DNA of 64,000 nucleotides from the NCBI GenBank assembly GCA_017644325.1, contig JAEPLS010000002.1:248001-312000 (forward strand). The letters are read 5' to 3'. This document shows, piece after piece, positions 18,718 through 30,915 of this stretch. The notes under the pieces were generated by a model that was not told the DNA's origin, searched no databases, and was given only the letters and a program-made list of their open reading frames with translations. A program made the translations under genes and the position numbers. The stretch is from Prochlorococcus marinus CUG1438. GTDB lineage: Bacteria; Cyanobacteriota; Cyanobacteriia; PCC-6307; Cyanobiaceae. Positions within the stretch are counted from its first letter, which is position 1. The number at the start of each line of letters is the position of its first letter.

Positions 18718-21700
18718 ATGTTTACGCAGGTCCGCTCAGCAAACCGCAGAGTATCTCCTGTTGAGGATAACAAACACAAAGTTGTAATAAAAGCAGTTTA
18801 TGTTGTCCTTGAGCCACAATACCAAAATTCCTTAACGGAAGCTGCAAAATCTATAAATGAAATGAATGGTCCTATAGGTATTGACCTTAGTGGCTATCTC
18901 ATTGAAGAACTTAGAAATGAAAGTAACTACGCAGATTTCAAAATAGACATATCAAATGCTGATATATTTGTTGCTTCTCTTATTTTTATCGAAGATTTAG
19001 CTCAAAAAGTAGTTGATGCAGTTTCTCCCTACAAAGATAATCTTAAGGCTTCAATTATATTTCCCTCTATGCCAGAGGTAATGAGATTAAATAAGTTAGG
19101 TTCATTTAGTATGGCCCAACTAGGTCAATCTAAAAGTATTATCGGAGATCTAATAAAGAAGAAAAAAGAATCTGACGGAGCAAGTTTCCAAGATTCAATG
19201 TTGAAATTATTAAACACACTGCCATCAATACTTAAATATCTTCCAGTAGAGAAAGCTCAAGATGCAAGAACTTTTATTTTAAGTTTCCAGTACTGGTTGG
19301 GTGGTACTACTGAAAACTTAAAAAACTTTTTGTTAATGATTTCTGAAAAATATGCAGTTTCGGAGAAAATTAAAGATCAAATAGAAGAATTCAAGATACA
19401 AGATCCAGAAACATTCCCAGATTTAGGTATTTGGCATCCTCTTGCACCTTGCATGTTTGAAAGTCTTAAAGAATATCAAAATTGGGAAAATAACAGAAAA
19501 GATTTAAACGCTAAAGATGAAAAAACACCAACAATAGGTTTAGTACTTCAAAGAAGCCACATAGTTACAGGAGATGATGCTCATTACGTTGCTGTTATTC
19601 AAGAATTGGAATATAGAGGAGCAAGAGTTCTTCCTATCTTCTGTGGAGGACTAGATTTCTCTAGACCAGTAAATGAATTCTATTATGATTCATTTAATAA
19701 AGAATTACCTGTTGTAGATGGAGTTGTATCTTTAACAGGTTTTGCACTAGTTGGCGGACCAGCAAGACAGGACCATCCAAAAGCTATTGATGCTCTAAAA
19801 AAGCTTAACAGACCTTATATGGTTGCTCTTCCATTAGTTTTTCAGACCACCCAAGAATGGGAAGATAGCGACCTTGGATTACACCCAGTACAAGTAGCAC
19901 TTCAAATTGCAATTCCAGAATTGGATGGTGCAATTGAACCTATCATCCTCTCAGGTCGAGATGACGCTACTGGCAAGGCACATACTCTCCAAGATAGGGT
20001 TGATGTAATTGCAGAAAGAGCTATAAATTGGTCAAGTTTAAGAGTAAAAAAAAGAAAAGACAAAAAATTAGCAATAACGGTATTTAGTTTCCCTCCAGAC
20101 AAAGGAAATGTAGGAACAGCTGCTTACTTAAACGTTTTCGGTTCAATATACAGAGTACTTCTTGAAATGAAATCCAAAGGGTATCAAATAGATGATCTTC
20201 CTAGTAATTCGAAAGAATTAATGGAAAAAGTTATTAACAACCCTGAAGCAATGGATGGTTCTCCAGAATTAAATATTGCTCACAAAATGTCGGTAAAAGA
20301 ATACGAAGAATTTACACCATACTCACAAAGACTTGAGGAGAATTGGGGAAAACCACCTGGAAATCTTAATAGTGACGGTCAGAATCTTTTGATTTACGGA
20401 AAACATTTTGGAAATGTGTTTATAGGGGTTCAACCAACTTTCGGTTATGAAGGTGATCCAATGAGATTACTGTACTCAAGAAGTGCGAGCCCTCATCACG
20501 GTTTTGCTGCATATTACACTTATGTAGAAAAAATCTGGAAAGCTGATGCTGTTCTTCATTTTGGAACTCACGGTTCACTTGAATTTATGCCAGGGAAACA
20601 AATGGGTATGAGTGAAACATGCTATCCAGATTCACTTATTGGATCCTTACCTAATTTGTATTATTATGCTGCGAACAACCCTTCTGAAGCGACAATCGCC
20701 AAGAGAAGAGGGTACGCATCAACAATCAGCTATTTAACCCCTCCAGCAGAAAATGCTGGACTCTACAAAGGTCTTAAAGAACTAAGTGAACTTGTTGGTT
20801 CCTATCAACAATTAAGAGAGAATAGTAGAGGTATTCAAATTGTTAATGCAATTGTTGAAACTTCTAAGCAATGTAATCTCGACAAAGATGTTGAGCTCCC
20901 TTCAAATGACGTAGAAGAACTCTCTCTCGATGAAAGAGATCTATTCGTTGGCAACATCTATAAACAGTTGATGGAAATAGAAAGTAGATTATTACCATGT
21001 GGTCTTCACACTATTGGAGAAGCTCCCACCGCTGAAGAAGCTGTTGCGACGCTTGTTAACATCGCATCTTTAGAGAGGGAACAAGAGGGGTTAAGATCTC
21101 TTCCAGGACTACTTGCAGAATCTCTAGATCTAACTATTGACCAAATATATGATGGTAATAATAAAGGTGAACTCAAATTTGTAGAGTTAAATGAAAAAAT
21201 AATCAAAACAGCGAGAGAATCAATATTTGCAATGGTTAACTCCCTAAAAATTGTTAATGGTAGAGTTTATTTAGAAAAATCCCTCCTTTCTAAACTATTT
21301 GAATTTCTCAAATTATTTGGTCTAAATCTACCCACTCCATGGCTAAGGGTTTGTAGATTAAATGGATTTAATCAAGTAAATCAAAAAGAGCTAAATAAAT
21401 TATTTGATTATTTACTTTTCTGCTTAGAACAGGTTTGTGCTGACAAAGAAATGGATAGCCTTATTAAAGCCTTAGATGGTAATTATGTTTTACCAGGACC
21501 TGGAGGAGATCCTATAAGAAACCCAGGAGTACTGCCCAGCGGTAAAAATATTCATGCACTCGACCCTCAATCAATCCCAACCACCGCAGCGGTCGCGGCT
21601 GCAAAGTCTGTTGTTGACAAGTTAATTGAAAGACAAAAAGAAGAGCAAGGTTCTTGGCCTGAAACAATAGCCTGCGTTTTATGGGGGACTGATAACATCA

Positions 21701-22728
21701 AAACCTATGGAGAATCATTGGCACAAATCTTATGGTTTGTAGGGGTAAAGCCAAAACCAGACTCGGTTGGAAGAATCAATAAATTGGAATTAATTCCATT
21801 AGAAGAATTAGGCAGACCGAGAATAGATGTAGTGGTTAACTGTTCTGGAGTATTTAGAGATCTATTTATAAATCAAATGGCACTAATTGATCAAGCTGTA
21901 AAATTAGCCGCTGAGGCTGATGAACCTTTAGAGTCAAATTTTGTAAGAAAACACTCATTAGAACAAGCAGAAAAAGAAGGAAGTTCTATCAGAGAAGCTT
22001 CTGCAAGAGTATTCTCTAATGCAAGTGGTAGTTATAGTTCAAATGTAAATTTAGCTGTAGAAAACTCAACTTGGGAGGAAGAAAACGAATTACAAGAAAT
22101 GTATTTATCACGTAAAACATATGCTTTTAATGCAGACAATCCAGGAGAAATGAATCAAAAGAGAGATGTATTTGAATCTGTAATGAAGACAGCAGATGTT
22201 ACATTCCAAAATCTTGATTCCTCAGAGATTTCTCTTACAGATGTAAGTCATTATTTTGACTCTGATCCAACCAAATTAATTAAAACACTTAGAGATGACG
22301 GGAAAGAACCAAGTAGCTACATAGCAGATACCACAACAAGTAATGCTCAAGTTAGAACCCTTGGAGAAACTATTAGATTAGATTCAAGAACAAAACTTTT
22401 AAATCCTAAATGGTATGAGGGCATGCTCAAATCTGGTTATGAAGGTGTTAGAGAACTCTCCAACAGACTTAATTACACTCTTGGTTGGAGTGCAACAAGT
22501 GGTCAGGTAGATAATTTTGTTTATGAAGAAACAAATGAAACATTCATAAATGATGAAGAAATGAGGAAAAGATTAATGGAATTAAATCCTAATAGTTTTA
22601 GAAGAATAGTAGGAACTTTACTAGAGGTTAATGGTAGAGGATATTGGGAAACTTCAGACGAAAATATAGAACAGCTAAAAGAGCTTTACCAAGAAGTAGA
22701 AGATAAAATTGAGGGTGTAAAAGAATAG
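18718..22728 (+). CDS. chlH: Magnesium chelatase H subunit
   Basis: 1336 residues, full length. ChlH is the porphyrin-binding subunit of the ATP-driven chelatase (ChlI-ChlD-ChlH) that inserts Mg2+ into protoporphyrin IX, the first committed step to chlorophyll. The CobN/ChlH body is recognisable from [18 protein letters not shown] (around residue 617) and [20 protein letters not shown] (around 923). ChlI and ChlD are not in this window. It is flanked by dapB (divergent) and folP (convergent, 10 bp between stops). Confidence 0.97.
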   Translation: MFTQVRSANRRVSPVEDNKHKVVIKAVYVVLEPQYQNSLTEAAKSINEMNGPIGIDLSGYLIEELRNESNYADFKIDISNADIFVASLIFIEDLAQKVVDAVSPYKDNLKASIIFPSMPEVMRLNKLGSFSMAQLGQSKSIIGDLIKKKKESDGASFQDSMLKLLNTLPSILKYLPVEKAQDARTFILSFQYWLGGTTENLKNFLLMISEKYAVSEKIKDQIEEFKIQDPETFPDLGIWHPLAPCMFESLKEYQNWENNRKDLNAKDEKTPTIGLVLQRSHIVTGDDAHYVAVIQELEYRGARVLPIFCGGLDFSRPVNEFYYDSFNKELPVVDGVVSLTGFALVGGPARQDHPKAIDALKKLNRPYMVALPLVFQTTQEWEDSDLGLHPVQVALQIAIPELDGAIEPIILSGRDDATGKAHTLQDRVDVIAERAINWSSLRVKKRKDKKLAITVFSFPPDKGNVGTAAYLNVFGSIYRVLLEMKSKGYQIDDLPSNSKELMEKVINNPEAMDGSPELNIAHKMSVKEYEEFTPYSQRLEENWGKPPGNLNSDGQNLLIYGKHFGNVFIGVQPTFGYEGDPMRLLYSRSASPHHGFAAYYTYVEKIWKADAVLHFGTHGSLEFMPGKQMGMSETCYPDSLIGSLPNLYYYAANNPSEATIAKRRGYASTISYLTPPAENAGLYKGLKELSELVGSYQQLRENSRGIQIVNAIVETSKQCNLDKDVELPSNDVEELSLDERDLFVGNIYKQLMEIESRLLPCGLHTIGEAPTAEEAVATLVNIASLEREQEGLRSLPGLLAESLDLTIDQIYDGNNKGELKFVELNEKIIKTARESIFAMVNSLKIVNGRVYLEKSLLSKLFEFLKLFGLNLPTPWLRVCRLNGFNQVNQKELNKLFDYLLFCLEQVCADKEMDSLIKALDGNYVLPGPGGDPIRNPGVLPSGKNIHALDPQSIPTTAAVAAAKSVVDKLIERQKEEQGSWPETIACVLWGTDNIKTYGESLAQILWFVGVKPKPDSVGRINKLELIPLEELGRPRIDVVVNCSGVFRDLFINQMALIDQAVKLAAEADEPLESNFVRKHSLEQAEKEGSSIREASARVFSNASGSYSSNVNLAVENSTWEEENELQEMYLSRKTYAFNADNPGEMNQKRDVFESVMKTADVTFQNLDSSEISLTDVSHYFDSDPTKLIKTLRDDGKEPSSYIADTTTSNAQVRTLGETIRLDSRTKLLNPKWYEGMLKSGYEGVRELSNRLNYTLGWSATSGQVDNFVYEETNETFINDEEMRKRLMELNPNSFRRIVGTLLEVNGRGYWETSDENIEQLKELYQEVEDKIEGVKE

Positions 22729-22738
22729 TAATCTTTTT

Positions 22739-23593
22739 CTATTCTCTGTAAATCCTATCAGCGACTTTTAGAATTTGAGAATTCATTCTTACATTATGAA
22801 CTCTCACCATTTCTATATGAAATTTTGAACATAAACAAGTTATTGCTAAGGTACCAATATCTCTTTCTTTAGGGTTTATTTCATTCAAGATATCTCCTAT
22901 AAATCTTTTTCTTGATGCACCAATTAAAATTGGTAAATTAAGTTTTTTAAAAAAATCTAAGTTTCTTAAAATTTCCAGATTTTGATTTATATCTTTAGAA
23001 AATCCAATTCCAGGATCAACAATTATATTTTTTTTAGATACATTTTTTTCTAAAGCATTTTTTATTAAGGTATCAAGTGAAATCCTAACTTCACTCAATA
23101 CATCATCATAATTGGAAAGTTCATTCATATTTTGACTATTTCCACGACTATGAGTTATGACAAACGGGCAGTTAAATTTTGAAACAACATCCAAAATTTC
23201 CTTATCCCTTCTTCCTCCAGTAACATCGTTTATCCAATTAGCACCATTTAAAAGTGCCTCGTGAGCAACATCAGAATTAAATGTATCAATAGAAATTAAG
23301 ATATTTGGATATTCAGATTTTATTAATTTCAAGTAAGGTATCAACCTTCTAATCTCTTCATTAGAACCTACTTCTTCAGCCCCGGGCCTGGTACTTTGAG
23401 CGCCAAGATCTATTATATCTACATCATTGCTTAAAAAATGATTAACTTGATTTAAAACTTTTTTCGAGGTATTCAGATCTCCTCCATCACTAAATGAATC
23501 AGGGGTTAAATTAATAACCCCCATAATTGAAGTTTTTTGTCCCCAGCCTTTTGGCCATGGGTTTTTATTATTGATAATTTGCAATTCTTGCAA
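22739..23593 (-). CDS. folP: Dihydropteroate synthase
   Basis: 284 residues. Joins p-aminobenzoate to the pterin pyrophosphate in folate synthesis. Signature motifs: [15 protein letters not shown] (from about residue 24), [23 protein letters not shown] and GASRKRFIG. The start lies inside tpiA: the two genes overlap by 26 bp on the same strand, so folP is probably translated after re-initiation. Confidence 0.95.
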   Translation of the reverse strand: MQELQIINNKNPWPKGWGQKTSIMGVINLTPDSFSDGGDLNTSKKVLNQVNHFLSNDVDIIDLGAQSTRPGAEEVGSNEEIRRLIPYLKLIKSEYPNILISIDTFNSDVAHEALLNGANWINDVTGGRRDKEILDVVSKFNCPFVITHSRGNSQNMNELSNYDDVLSEVRISLDTLIKNALEKNVSKKNIIVDPGIGFSKDINQNLEILRNLDFFKKLNLPILIGASRKRFIGDILNEINPKERDIGTLAITCLCSKFHIEMVRVHNVRMNSQILKVADRIYRE

Positions 23594-24293
23594 AACTTAT
23601 TGGATCTAATGAAGCCCCTCCAACCAGGACTCCATCTATATCACTCATTGACATGATTTCGTCAATATTATTGGGTTTAACTGATCCTCCATATTGAATA
23701 ATTACATCATCAAAACCTATAAGTTTTCGAATTAGGGAACATATATAATTAGCGTCTTTCGCCTCACATGTTTTACCTGTGCCAATAGCCCAAATTGGCT
23801 CATAAGCAACTATAAGATTTGATGGATCTGCATTTTCAAGTCCTTGTTCAACCTGTCTTGTAATAACTCTATCTGCTTCTCCTCTCTCTCTCTGTTCTAA
23901 TGTTTCTCCAACACAAACTATTGGAGTAAGCCCACTAGATTGAGCAAAAACTGCTCTTTTATTAATTTGTTCATCACTTTCACTGAAGTATTTTCTAGGT
24001 TCACTATGACCAACTATTGCATATGAGACTCCATGTTCAAGGAGCATTTTTGGAGATATTTCAGCTGTAAATGCTCCTTCCTCTTCCCAATGAATATTTT
24101 GACTAGAAATATCTAAATAATCAAAATTAGAATGACTAGAGAATGTTGAAATAGCTGTAAAAGGAGGAGCAATAACAATTTTACGATCACTCCTTAAATT
24201 TTTTATTAATGGGATAAACTCTTCTAAATAAGACTTAGCCTCAGCACAAGTCATATGCATTTTCCAATTACCAGCAATAACAGATTTTCTCAA
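23568..24293 (-). CDS. tpiA: Triosephosphate isomerase
   Basis: 241 residues, a TIM barrel interconverting dihydroxyacetone phosphate and glyceraldehyde-3-phosphate in the Calvin cycle and glycolysis. Seen: AGNWKMH at the N-terminus (Lys and Asn of the active site), catalytic His in [10 protein letters not shown], catalytic Glu in [13 protein letters not shown], and phosphate loop GGSVKPNN. The usual GHSERR is GHSEPR here, a mild variation. It starts the tpiA-folP pair. Confidence 0.96.
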   Translation of the reverse strand: MRKSVIAGNWKMHMTCAEAKSYLEEFIPLIKNLRSDRKIVIAPPFTAISTFSSHSNFDYLDISSQNIHWEEEGAFTAEISPKMLLEHGVSYAIVGHSEPRKYFSESDEQINKRAVFAQSSGLTPIVCVGETLEQRERGEADRVITRQVEQGLENADPSNLIVAYEPIWAIGTGKTCEAKDANYICSLIRKLIGFDDVIIQYGGSVKPNNIDEIMSMSDIDGVLVGGASLDPISFARIANYQ

Positions 24294-24345
24294 AATAATA
24301 TCTCCAAGAAAATTATATTAATATAAATTAAGTTCAATAGGTAAA

Positions 24346-24522
24346 TTAATCAAAAATTAATTCATTTTTTAGAAATATAACTTTATCACCCTTATTTAAT
24401 TTTCTTCCTCTCCTAGTTTCAACTATCCCATTAACTTTTATAGAACCCGATTTAATTAAAAATTTTGCTTCTCCACCTGAAGAAACTAAATTTTTCCATT
24501 TTAAAAATTGATCTAATTTCAT
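24346..24522 (-). CDS. S4-domain RNA-binding protein
   Basis: 58 residues from the ATG at 24522: MKLDQFLKWKNLVSSGGEAK, then an S4 fold with SGSIKVNG and RRGRKLNKGDKV. This is the length of the free-standing YaaA/RlbA-type S4 proteins. An in-frame upstream start (24642) would add 40 hydrophobic residues unlike the family and would overlap the divergent ABC gene at 24581, so I reject it. Probably binds rRNA or tRNA; the partner is unknown. It precedes tpiA by 52 bp. Confidence 0.85.
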   Translation of the reverse strand: MKLDQFLKWKNLVSSGGEAKFLIKSGSIKVNGIVETRRGRKLNKGDKVIFLKNELIFD

Positions 24523-24580
24523 TGTTTTGTATTCCAAAAGATATTGATAAAGTAGGATAAATAATAAAATATACAATATC

Positions 24581-26287
24581 TTGAGATTAATACCTCCAGT
24601 CAGACCATACGCAACAAGATTTATAAAGGGTTTTATATGCATGATTATTTACGTAGCTTGTTGGCCTTTATTAGCTTACTTAGCTGGAAACTTAATACCA
24701 GCAATTGGATCTGGCGATCTTTCGAATGTTTCTAGCATAATAGTTAAGTCATTGTTAGTATTTTTAGTCCAAAAAACTGCCCAATTTGGACAAGATGTTT
24801 TTATAGCTAAACCATCTTTAGAAATTAGTGAAGTAATGAGAGGAAATTTGTTCAGTAAAATTCAGAAAATAGATATGAACTCTATTGAAAAGATTTCAGC
24901 CGGTGATATTACATATAGACTTACAGAAGATGCAGATAGAGTAAGCGAAATTATTTATAAAACAGCTCAGGATACTATTCCGTGTACCTTACAATTGTTT
25001 GCTGTAATAATATATATGTTCTATTTAGATTGGTCATTAACATTATCTACCTTTGTAGTAGCTCCTTTAATTATCCTTTCAGTAAATAGTTTTGGAAGAA
25101 GAGTTTTATTAGCATCAGAAAAAAGTCAAGAATCAACTAGTGACTTGGCAGGTTTAATCGGTGAATCTATAAATGGAATGTCTACCATAAGAGCATTTGC
25201 CGCAGAAAATTGGATTGAAACTAGATTTAAGAAAAGACTAAATGCTAATAAAAAAGCAAAATATAAAACATTAAAATTACTTGCTTTTCAGCATCCAGTT
25301 GTTGGATTTGTAGAAGCATTCGGAATATTAGCAATATTAGGTTTAGGAGCCGCAAGAATAAACCTAGGCCTTTTATCAAGTCAAGAATTCAGTAGTTTTT
25401 TTGCCGCAATATTGATGCTTATTGATCCAATTAGTCATGTAAGCACAAATTTTAATGACTTCAAACAAGCAGAGGCATCAATAAAAAGATTGAAGAACAT
25501 AAATTATGAACAGATCGAAAATGACAATAAAAATTTAAGAAAGATAAATAATATTCAAGGTAAAATAACTTTTAAGAAAGTTTATTTTGAATACAAAAAA
25601 GATAATGAAATTCTTAAGAATATAAATTTAGAAATCAAAGAAGGAGAAGTTACAGCTTTCGTAGGAGCTTCAGGTGCTGGTAAAAGTACAATGATGGCAT
25701 TGATCTTAAAATTTATTTCACCGAAAAATGGTGAAATTTTTATTGATGATAAAAATCTGGAATTATTAAATACAAAAGATATAAGAAAAAATATTGCACT
25801 AGTTCAACAACAGCCTTTTTTATTTTCAGGAAAAATAATTGATGTAATCAAAATGGGTAGAAGTTTCACTCAAGAGGAAGTTATAGAATCGGCAAAAAAA
25901 TCAAATGCCCACAACTTCATTCAAAAGCTCCCCGATAAATATGAAACTAAGATAACTGAAAGAGGGTCAAATTTCTCAGGAGGCCAGATCCAAAGGATTG
26001 CAATTGCAAGAGCAATTCTTGGAAACCCATCAATTCTCCTTCTAGATGAAGCAACAAGCGCTTTAGATGCAGAATCAGAATCAGAAGTTCGAGAAGGGCT
26101 TAATAGAGCCATGAAAAATAGAACTGTTATTGTAATTGCTCACAGATTAGCGACCACTCAAGAGGCCGATAAAATAGTTGTCTTTGATAAGGGAGAAATT
26201 ATTGAAGTTGGGAAACATCTTGAATTACTTAATAAGAAGGGAATATATAAAGATTTATGTGAAAAACAATTAATTAAGAAATTATAA
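24581..26287 (+). CDS. Type I ABC exporter, fused membrane and ATPase half
   Basis: 568 residues. About six membrane helices in residues 15-300, then a nucleotide-binding domain with Walker A FVGASGAGKST, Q-loop VQQQPFLFSG, signature FSGGQIQRIAIARAIL, Walker B SILLLDEATSALD and H-loop IVIAHRLAT. This is the MsbA/BmrA half-transporter design that works as a homodimer; substrate could be lipid or drug-like and cannot be told from sequence. The start used is a TTG at 24581; a later ATG at 24641 would cut into the first helix. Confidence 0.9.
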   Translation: MRLIPPVRPYATRFIKGFICMIIYVACWPLLAYLAGNLIPAIGSGDLSNVSSIIVKSLLVFLVQKTAQFGQDVFIAKPSLEISEVMRGNLFSKIQKIDMNSIEKISAGDITYRLTEDADRVSEIIYKTAQDTIPCTLQLFAVIIYMFYLDWSLTLSTFVVAPLIILSVNSFGRRVLLASEKSQESTSDLAGLIGESINGMSTIRAFAAENWIETRFKKRLNANKKAKYKTLKLLAFQHPVVGFVEAFGILAILGLGAARINLGLLSSQEFSSFFAAILMLIDPISHVSTNFNDFKQAEASIKRLKNINYEQIENDNKNLRKINNIQGKITFKKVYFEYKKDNEILKNINLEIKEGEVTAFVGASGAGKSTMMALILKFISPKNGEIFIDDKNLELLNTKDIRKNIALVQQQPFLFSGKIIDVIKMGRSFTQEEVIESAKKSNAHNFIQKLPDKYETKITERGSNFSGGQIQRIAIARAILGNPSILLLDEATSALDAESESEVREGLNRAMKNRTVIVIAHRLATTQEADKIVVFDKGEIIEVGKHLELLNKKGIYKDLCEKQLIKKL

Positions 26288-26316
26288 TCTTATTTTGTTA
26301 ATTAAAAATTAAAACC

Positions 26317-26535
26317 ATGAGTGAAAATCAAAATGATACTGGCAACCCAGTTTTAACCTTTGAGGGGAAAAAATATGTAATAAATGACTTATCAAATGAG
26401 GCAAAAGATCTTATAAGAGGTTTACAAGTTGCCGATACACAATTAAAAATGTATCAAGACACTTTAAAGTTACTATCTGTTGGTAGAAATTCATTAGCAA
26501 ACCAACTTAGAGAAAAATTAAAGGAATCAGAGTAA
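26317..26535 (+). CDS. DUF6447 family small protein
   Basis: 72 residues. Pattern: a short beta part (VLTFEGKKYVINDLS) followed by a long amphipathic helix (EAKDLIRGLQVADTQLKMYQ and on to the end), probably a coiled coil. It resembles DUF6447, a small family found in marine cyanobacteria. Function unknown. It follows the ABC exporter by 30 bp and is convergent with carB (2 bp between stops). Confidence 0.65.
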   Translation: MSENQNDTGNPVLTFEGKKYVINDLSNEAKDLIRGLQVADTQLKMYQDTLKLLSVGRNSLANQLREKLKESE

Positions 26536-26537
26536 TC

Positions 26538-29500
26538 TTAATAATTATGTATTTCTTGCAGAGAGTAGGTATCAATTCTATTACTTCTTAATGATTTTAT
26601 TGCTTTTATGGCAGCCTTAGCTCCAGGAATAGTAGTGAAAGTGGGAATATTGTACTCTAAAGCAGCACGTCTTAAGTATGCGTCGTCATGAAGTGCCTGA
26701 GATCCTATTGGAGTATTAATTATTAATTGGACAAGTCCTGAACGAATTAGGTCCTCTATGTTTGGTCTCCCTTCATGTACTTTTAATACTTCTTCAACTT
26801 GAATGCCTAAATCATTTAAATATGAAGCTGTACCTTTCGTTGCAATTAATTTAAATCCTAAAATCAACAATTCCTCGGCAATTTCTTCAAGATATTTTTT
26901 ATCTAAATCATTTGTAGACAAAAAAGCCACTCCCTCAGAAGGTACGCCATTTCCTGCAGCCAGTTCTGACTTTGCATAAGCAATACCAAAATCTTTAGCT
27001 AAACCCATTACTTCTCCAGTTGATCTCATTTCAGGACCAAGAAGCGTATCAGATCCAGGAAATCTTTTAAAAGGCAAAACAGCTTCTTTTACTGCCTGAT
27101 ATTTTGGAGAAATTTCTTGTGTAAAATTAACTTCTTCTAATGTCAAGCCTTGCATTAACTGGGTAGCTAATTTAGCTACAGGTTTACCTATAGCTTTTGA
27201 AACAAATGGAACTGTTCGGGAAGCTCTTGGATTTGCTTCTAAAATAAAAAGCTCGTTTTCTTTATTATTTAAATTTGTCACTGCAAATTGCAAATTAATT
27301 AAACCAGTAACATTTAATCTTTTAGAGATTAATTTAGTCCAATTTTTTACAATATCTAGAGTTGATTTTGAAAGAGAGATGGAAGGTAAACAGCAAGCCG
27401 AATCTCCCGAGTGAATTCCTGCAGGTTCAACATGTTCCATTAAACCAGCAATTACAACTGAACCTTCTGAATCACATAAAGCATCAACATCTATCTCAAT
27501 AGCATTATTTAAATATTGATCAAGAAGAATTGGATGATCAGGTGATACCTTCACTGCCTCAGTAATATATCTTGATAATTCATGCTCATCTTTTACTATC
27601 TCCATTGCCCTGCCTCCCAAAACATAAGAAGGTCTTACAACCAAGGGGAATCCAATATTTTTTGCAACCTTTTGTGCTTCATTTTGATTTCGTGCTATTC
27701 CATTTAGTGGTTGCCTAATATTTAATTCCTGAAGTATTTTTGTAAATTCTTCTCTATCTTCTGCTAAATCAATTGAGATAGGCGAGGTTCCAAGTATTTT
27801 TGATCCAGTTCTAATTCCATCATTAGACTCAAGCCACTCAAATAAAGGCAACGACAATTTTAATGGGGTTTGACCTCCAAATTGAACAATCAAACCATAA
27901 GGATTTTCAGCTTCTATTATGTTGATCACATCTTCCAAGGTTACAGGCTCAAAATATAAAATATCGCTAGTATCGTAATCTGTAGATACAGTCTCAGGAT
28001 TACTATTAACCATGATTGTGTTGTATCCATCCGCGGAGGCTTGATATGAAGCATGACAACAGCAGTAATCGAATTCAATTCCCTGACCAATTCTGTTTGG
28101 ACCTCCTCCTAATATCATGATTTTTTTTGATTCATTATTTTTTGAAACTTCGCTATCAAAAATTTGAGAATTTGAATTTATAAAAGGCTCTTCATAAGTA
28201 GAATAATGATAAGGAGTAGAGGATGAAAACTCTGCTGAACAAGTATCTACAGTTTTATAAATTGGTATTATATTAAGGTTTTTTCTGTGCCTCCTTACTT
28301 CAAAAAAATCGGAATTAGTTAAACTAGCGATCTGTTGATCTGCGAAACCCAATTGTTTTGCATGCAACATCAAATCTCTATTCAGACTGAAAAGTTCTTT
28401 ATTTTTCAAAAAACAATTTTCAAAATTAAAGATATTGCGTAATTTTTCGATAAACCATAAATCAATATTTGTAACTTCATGGATAAAAGAATTAGTTTTT
28501 CCAAGCTGCATTGCTTTTTTAATTATGAGAATTCTTTCAGATGTGGGGTTTCTTAAACTAGTCTGCAAATCATTATCGTTCTTAATTTCATCTATCGAAT
28601 CACAATCCCATCCATAAATATTCACTTCTAAGGACCTTAATGCTTTCTGAAATGATTCTTCAAAAGAACGTCCGATTGCCATTGACTCACCAACGGACTT
28701 CATAGCAGTACTTAATGTATTTGATGATCCTTTAAACTTTTCAAAGGCAAACCTAGGAATTTTGGTAACGACATAATCAATTGATGGTTCAAAACATGCA
28801 GGAGTTTTTTTTGTTATGTCATTTATAATCTCATCAAGTGTATAGCCTACAGATAATAAAGCTGCAATCTTGGCTATGGGAAATCCAGTCGCTTTACTTG
28901 CCAAAGCAGAAGATCTACTCACACGAGGATTCATCTCTATTACAATTACCTCACCATCAATTGGATTTATTGCAAATTGAATATTGCTACCTCCAGTTTC
29001 TACTCCTACCTCTCTAATAATTTTTATGGATAAGTCTCTCAGTCTTTGATATTCCTTATCTGTTAAGGTCTGTGCTGGAGCTACAGTAATTGAATCTCCA
29101 GTGTGGACACCCATTGGATCTAAATTTTCAATACTGCAAACTATTACAACATTATCAGCTGTGTCTCTCATGACCTCTAATTCAAATTCTTTCCATCCAA
29201 TAAGTGATTTTTCAATCAATATTTGATTACTAGGACTTTCCTCCAAGCCTGTATTACACAATTCGATAAATTCTTCGAGATTATAAGCAATCCCACCTCC
29301 AACTCCACCTAAAGTAAATGCTGGTCTTATTATGAGTGGGTATGAATTAATTTCTTTTGATACATCTCTAGCTTCAGTCAAGTTAGACGCTATACCAGAT
29401 GGACATACATTTACATTTATTTTTTCCATAGATTCTTTAAATAATTTTCTATCTTCTGCCTTATTAATAGCTCTTAAATCAGCACCAATTAATTCAACAT

Positions 29501-29834
29501 TGTTTTTATTTAAGAAATCTGATTCGGATAATTTAACTGCTAGATTCAAAGCAGTTTGACCCCCCATTGTGGGAAGAATTGCATCAGGTTTTTCTTTTAA
29601 AATAATCTGAGAAACTATATCAGGAGTTAATGGCTCAATATATGTTTTGCTAGCAATTTCAGGATCAGTCATTATTGAAGCCGGATTCGAATTTATCAAG
29701 ATAATTTCATAACCAGCTTTTCTTAAAGCTTTGCATGCTTGGGTTCCAGAGTAATCAAATTCGCAAGCTTGCCCTATAACAATAGGGCCTGAACCTAGAA
29801 TAAGAATTTTTTTAAGATCACCTCTTTGAGGCAT
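26538..29834 (-). CDS. carB: Carbamoyl phosphate synthase large subunit
   Basis: 1098 residues, full length. Two homologous ATP-grasp halves: the first begins [20 protein letters not shown], the second [20 protein letters not shown] (around residue 575), and the last 150 residues are the MGS-like allosteric domain. It makes carbamoyl phosphate from bicarbonate, ammonia (delivered by CarA) and two ATP, for arginine and pyrimidines. The carA gene is not in this window. Monocistronic here, divergent from the DUF3318 gene. Confidence 0.97.
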   Translation of the reverse strand: MPQRGDLKKILILGSGPIVIGQACEFDYSGTQACKALRKAGYEIILINSNPASIMTDPEIASKTYIEPLTPDIVSQIILKEKPDAILPTMGGQTALNLAVKLSESDFLNKNNVELIGADLRAINKAEDRKLFKESMEKINVNVCPSGIASNLTEARDVSKEINSYPLIIRPAFTLGGVGGGIAYNLEEFIELCNTGLEESPSNQILIEKSLIGWKEFELEVMRDTADNVVIVCSIENLDPMGVHTGDSITVAPAQTLTDKEYQRLRDLSIKIIREVGVETGGSNIQFAINPIDGEVIVIEMNPRVSRSSALASKATGFPIAKIAALLSVGYTLDEIINDITKKTPACFEPSIDYVVTKIPRFAFEKFKGSSNTLSTAMKSVGESMAIGRSFEESFQKALRSLEVNIYGWDCDSIDEIKNDNDLQTSLRNPTSERILIIKKAMQLGKTNSFIHEVTNIDLWFIEKLRNIFNFENCFLKNKELFSLNRDLMLHAKQLGFADQQIASLTNSDFFEVRRHRKNLNIIPIYKTVDTCSAEFSSSTPYHYSTYEEPFINSNSQIFDSEVSKNNESKKIMILGGGPNRIGQGIEFDYCCCHASYQASADGYNTIMVNSNPETVSTDYDTSDILYFEPVTLEDVINIIEAENPYGLIVQFGGQTPLKLSLPLFEWLESNDGIRTGSKILGTSPISIDLAEDREEFTKILQELNIRQPLNGIARNQNEAQKVAKNIGFPLVVRPSYVLGGRAMEIVKDEHELSRYITEAVKVSPDHPILLDQYLNNAIEIDVDALCDSEGSVVIAGLMEHVEPAGIHSGDSACCLPSISLSKSTLDIVKNWTKLISKRLNVTGLINLQFAVTNLNNKENELFILEANPRASRTVPFVSKAIGKPVAKLATQLMQGLTLEEVNFTQEISPKYQAVKEAVLPFKRFPGSDTLLGPEMRSTGEVMGLAKDFGIAYAKSELAAGNGVPSEGVAFLSTNDLDKKYLEEIAEELLILGFKLIATKGTASYLNDLGIQVEEVLKVHEGRPNIEDLIRSGLVQLIINTPIGSQALHDDAYLRRAALEYNIPTFTTIPGAKAAIKAIKSLRSNRIDTYSLQEIHNY

Positions 29835-29942
29835 AATTTAAAACCTTTATTTATTTCATGCTACTTATAAATCATCAGATGTTAATCAAGTTACTTGAAA
29901 AGCAACATTTGTTTCTATAGTATTGAAAGAAATTAATTTTTT

Positions 29943-30581
29943 ATGAGCGAACTTCAACGACTTAAAAGTTTGTTGCCTCCAGAGAATGAAAGTTGGGTGT
30001 TTATTGAAGCTGCCGCTGCAATCGATCCACCTTTAATAACACTTGAGGAAATAGGTCGTGATGAAGTAGAAATACAAATAGATTTAGATGAATGGGACAA
30101 TTTTGCAATTGATCATAGAAACTTATTATTTTGGCACGAAGTAGGGAAGATTCAAAATGACGCAATACCTAGAGACGGTTGGGAAATGGCTGCTCTTGCC
30201 ATAGGGCTTGGAGGAGCAATTGGCGAGTTATGGGTTCAAGATGGATTACTCTTATTACTTGCTCTTGGGTTATCAAGTTTTGCGGGGTATAGATTATATC
30301 TAAAGAATAATTCTGAAAAAAAACTACAGGATGCTATTTCTGCAGATGAAAGAGCTATAGATCTTGCTTGTAGATTTGGTTATAGTATTCCAAATGCTTA
30401 TAAAAGTCTTGGAGGAGCATTAAAGGAGTTAATTGAAAAAACTAGAAAAAAGAAAAAAAGAAGCATCTTTGAGGACAGATTAGATGCCTTAAGAAAAAGT
30501 GCTGAAAAGGCCAGAGCAGAATTATCTCAGCAGGAAGGTTCAGAGCAATCAGTATCAAGCGAAAATGTATATGGACAATAA
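29943..30581 (+). CDS. DUF3318 family membrane protein
   Basis: 212 residues, matching cyanobacterial DUF3318: LQRLKSLLPPENESWVFIEA at the N-terminus, a double hydrophobic segment near residues 80-120, and a charged helical C-terminus (KKKKRSIFEDRLDALRKSAE). Function unknown. It overlaps the rsfS start by about 17 bp and probably leads the operon DUF3318-rsfS-ycf36-asparaginase. Confidence 0.8.
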   Translation: MSELQRLKSLLPPENESWVFIEAAAAIDPPLITLEEIGRDEVEIQIDLDEWDNFAIDHRNLLFWHEVGKIQNDAIPRDGWEMAALAIGLGGAIGELWVQDGLLLLLALGLSSFAGYRLYLKNNSEKKLQDAISADERAIDLACRFGYSIPNAYKSLGGALKELIEKTRKKKKRSIFEDRLDALRKSAEKARAELSQQEGSEQSVSSENVYGQ

Positions 30582-30915
30582 ACTTTTAGTTTTGATGGCA
30601 GCTAAAGCTTGTGATGTAAAAAAGGCTAAAGATATAAAACTTATAAAAATTGATAAAGTCTCCTTCATAAGTGAATGGATATTAATTGCTGAGGGATTAT
30701 CTGATGTTCAGGTTAGATCTATAACTAACTCAGTGGAGGGCGAATTAAGAGAAAAGGCTAAAGTTGAACCAATAAGGAAAGAAGGAGTTACCGAGGCAAA
30801 ATGGGCTCTACTTGATTATGGTGATTTGATTGTTAATATTTTTCAGCCAGACATTAGAAAATATTATGATCTTGAATCATTTTGGAGTAATGGAGACTAT
30901 CTTACATTCCCATAA
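30565..30915 (+). CDS. rsfS: Ribosomal silencing factor RsfS
   Basis: About 116 residues from the ATG at 30565 (another at 30571). RsfS/Iojap binds ribosomal protein L14 and blocks subunit joining when nutrients are short. Hallmarks: KAKDIKLIKIDKVSFISEW, EGLSDVQVRSITNSVE, WALLDYGDLIVNIF and a tyrosine-rich end (RKYYDLESFW). A longer in-frame ORF starts at 30499 but would lie deep in the DUF3318 gene and add a non-conserved leader, so I prefer the later start. The stop is directly followed by the ycf36 ATG. Confidence 0.9.
   Translation: MYMDNKLLVLMAAKACDVKKAKDIKLIKIDKVSFISEWILIAEGLSDVQVRSITNSVEGELREKAKVEPIRKEGVTEAKWALLDYGDLIVNIFQPDIRKYYDLESFWSNGDYLTFP

Noticed and set aside
24346-24642. Longer S4-protein ORF starting at 24642
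   Set aside because: The extra 40 residues are hydrophobic and unlike the family, and they would overlap the divergent ABC gene; the ATG at 24522 gives the expected short S4 protein.
30499-30915. RsfS start at 30499
   Set aside because: It lies deep inside the DUF3318 gene and adds a leader not seen in RsfS; starts at 30565 or 30571 fit better.
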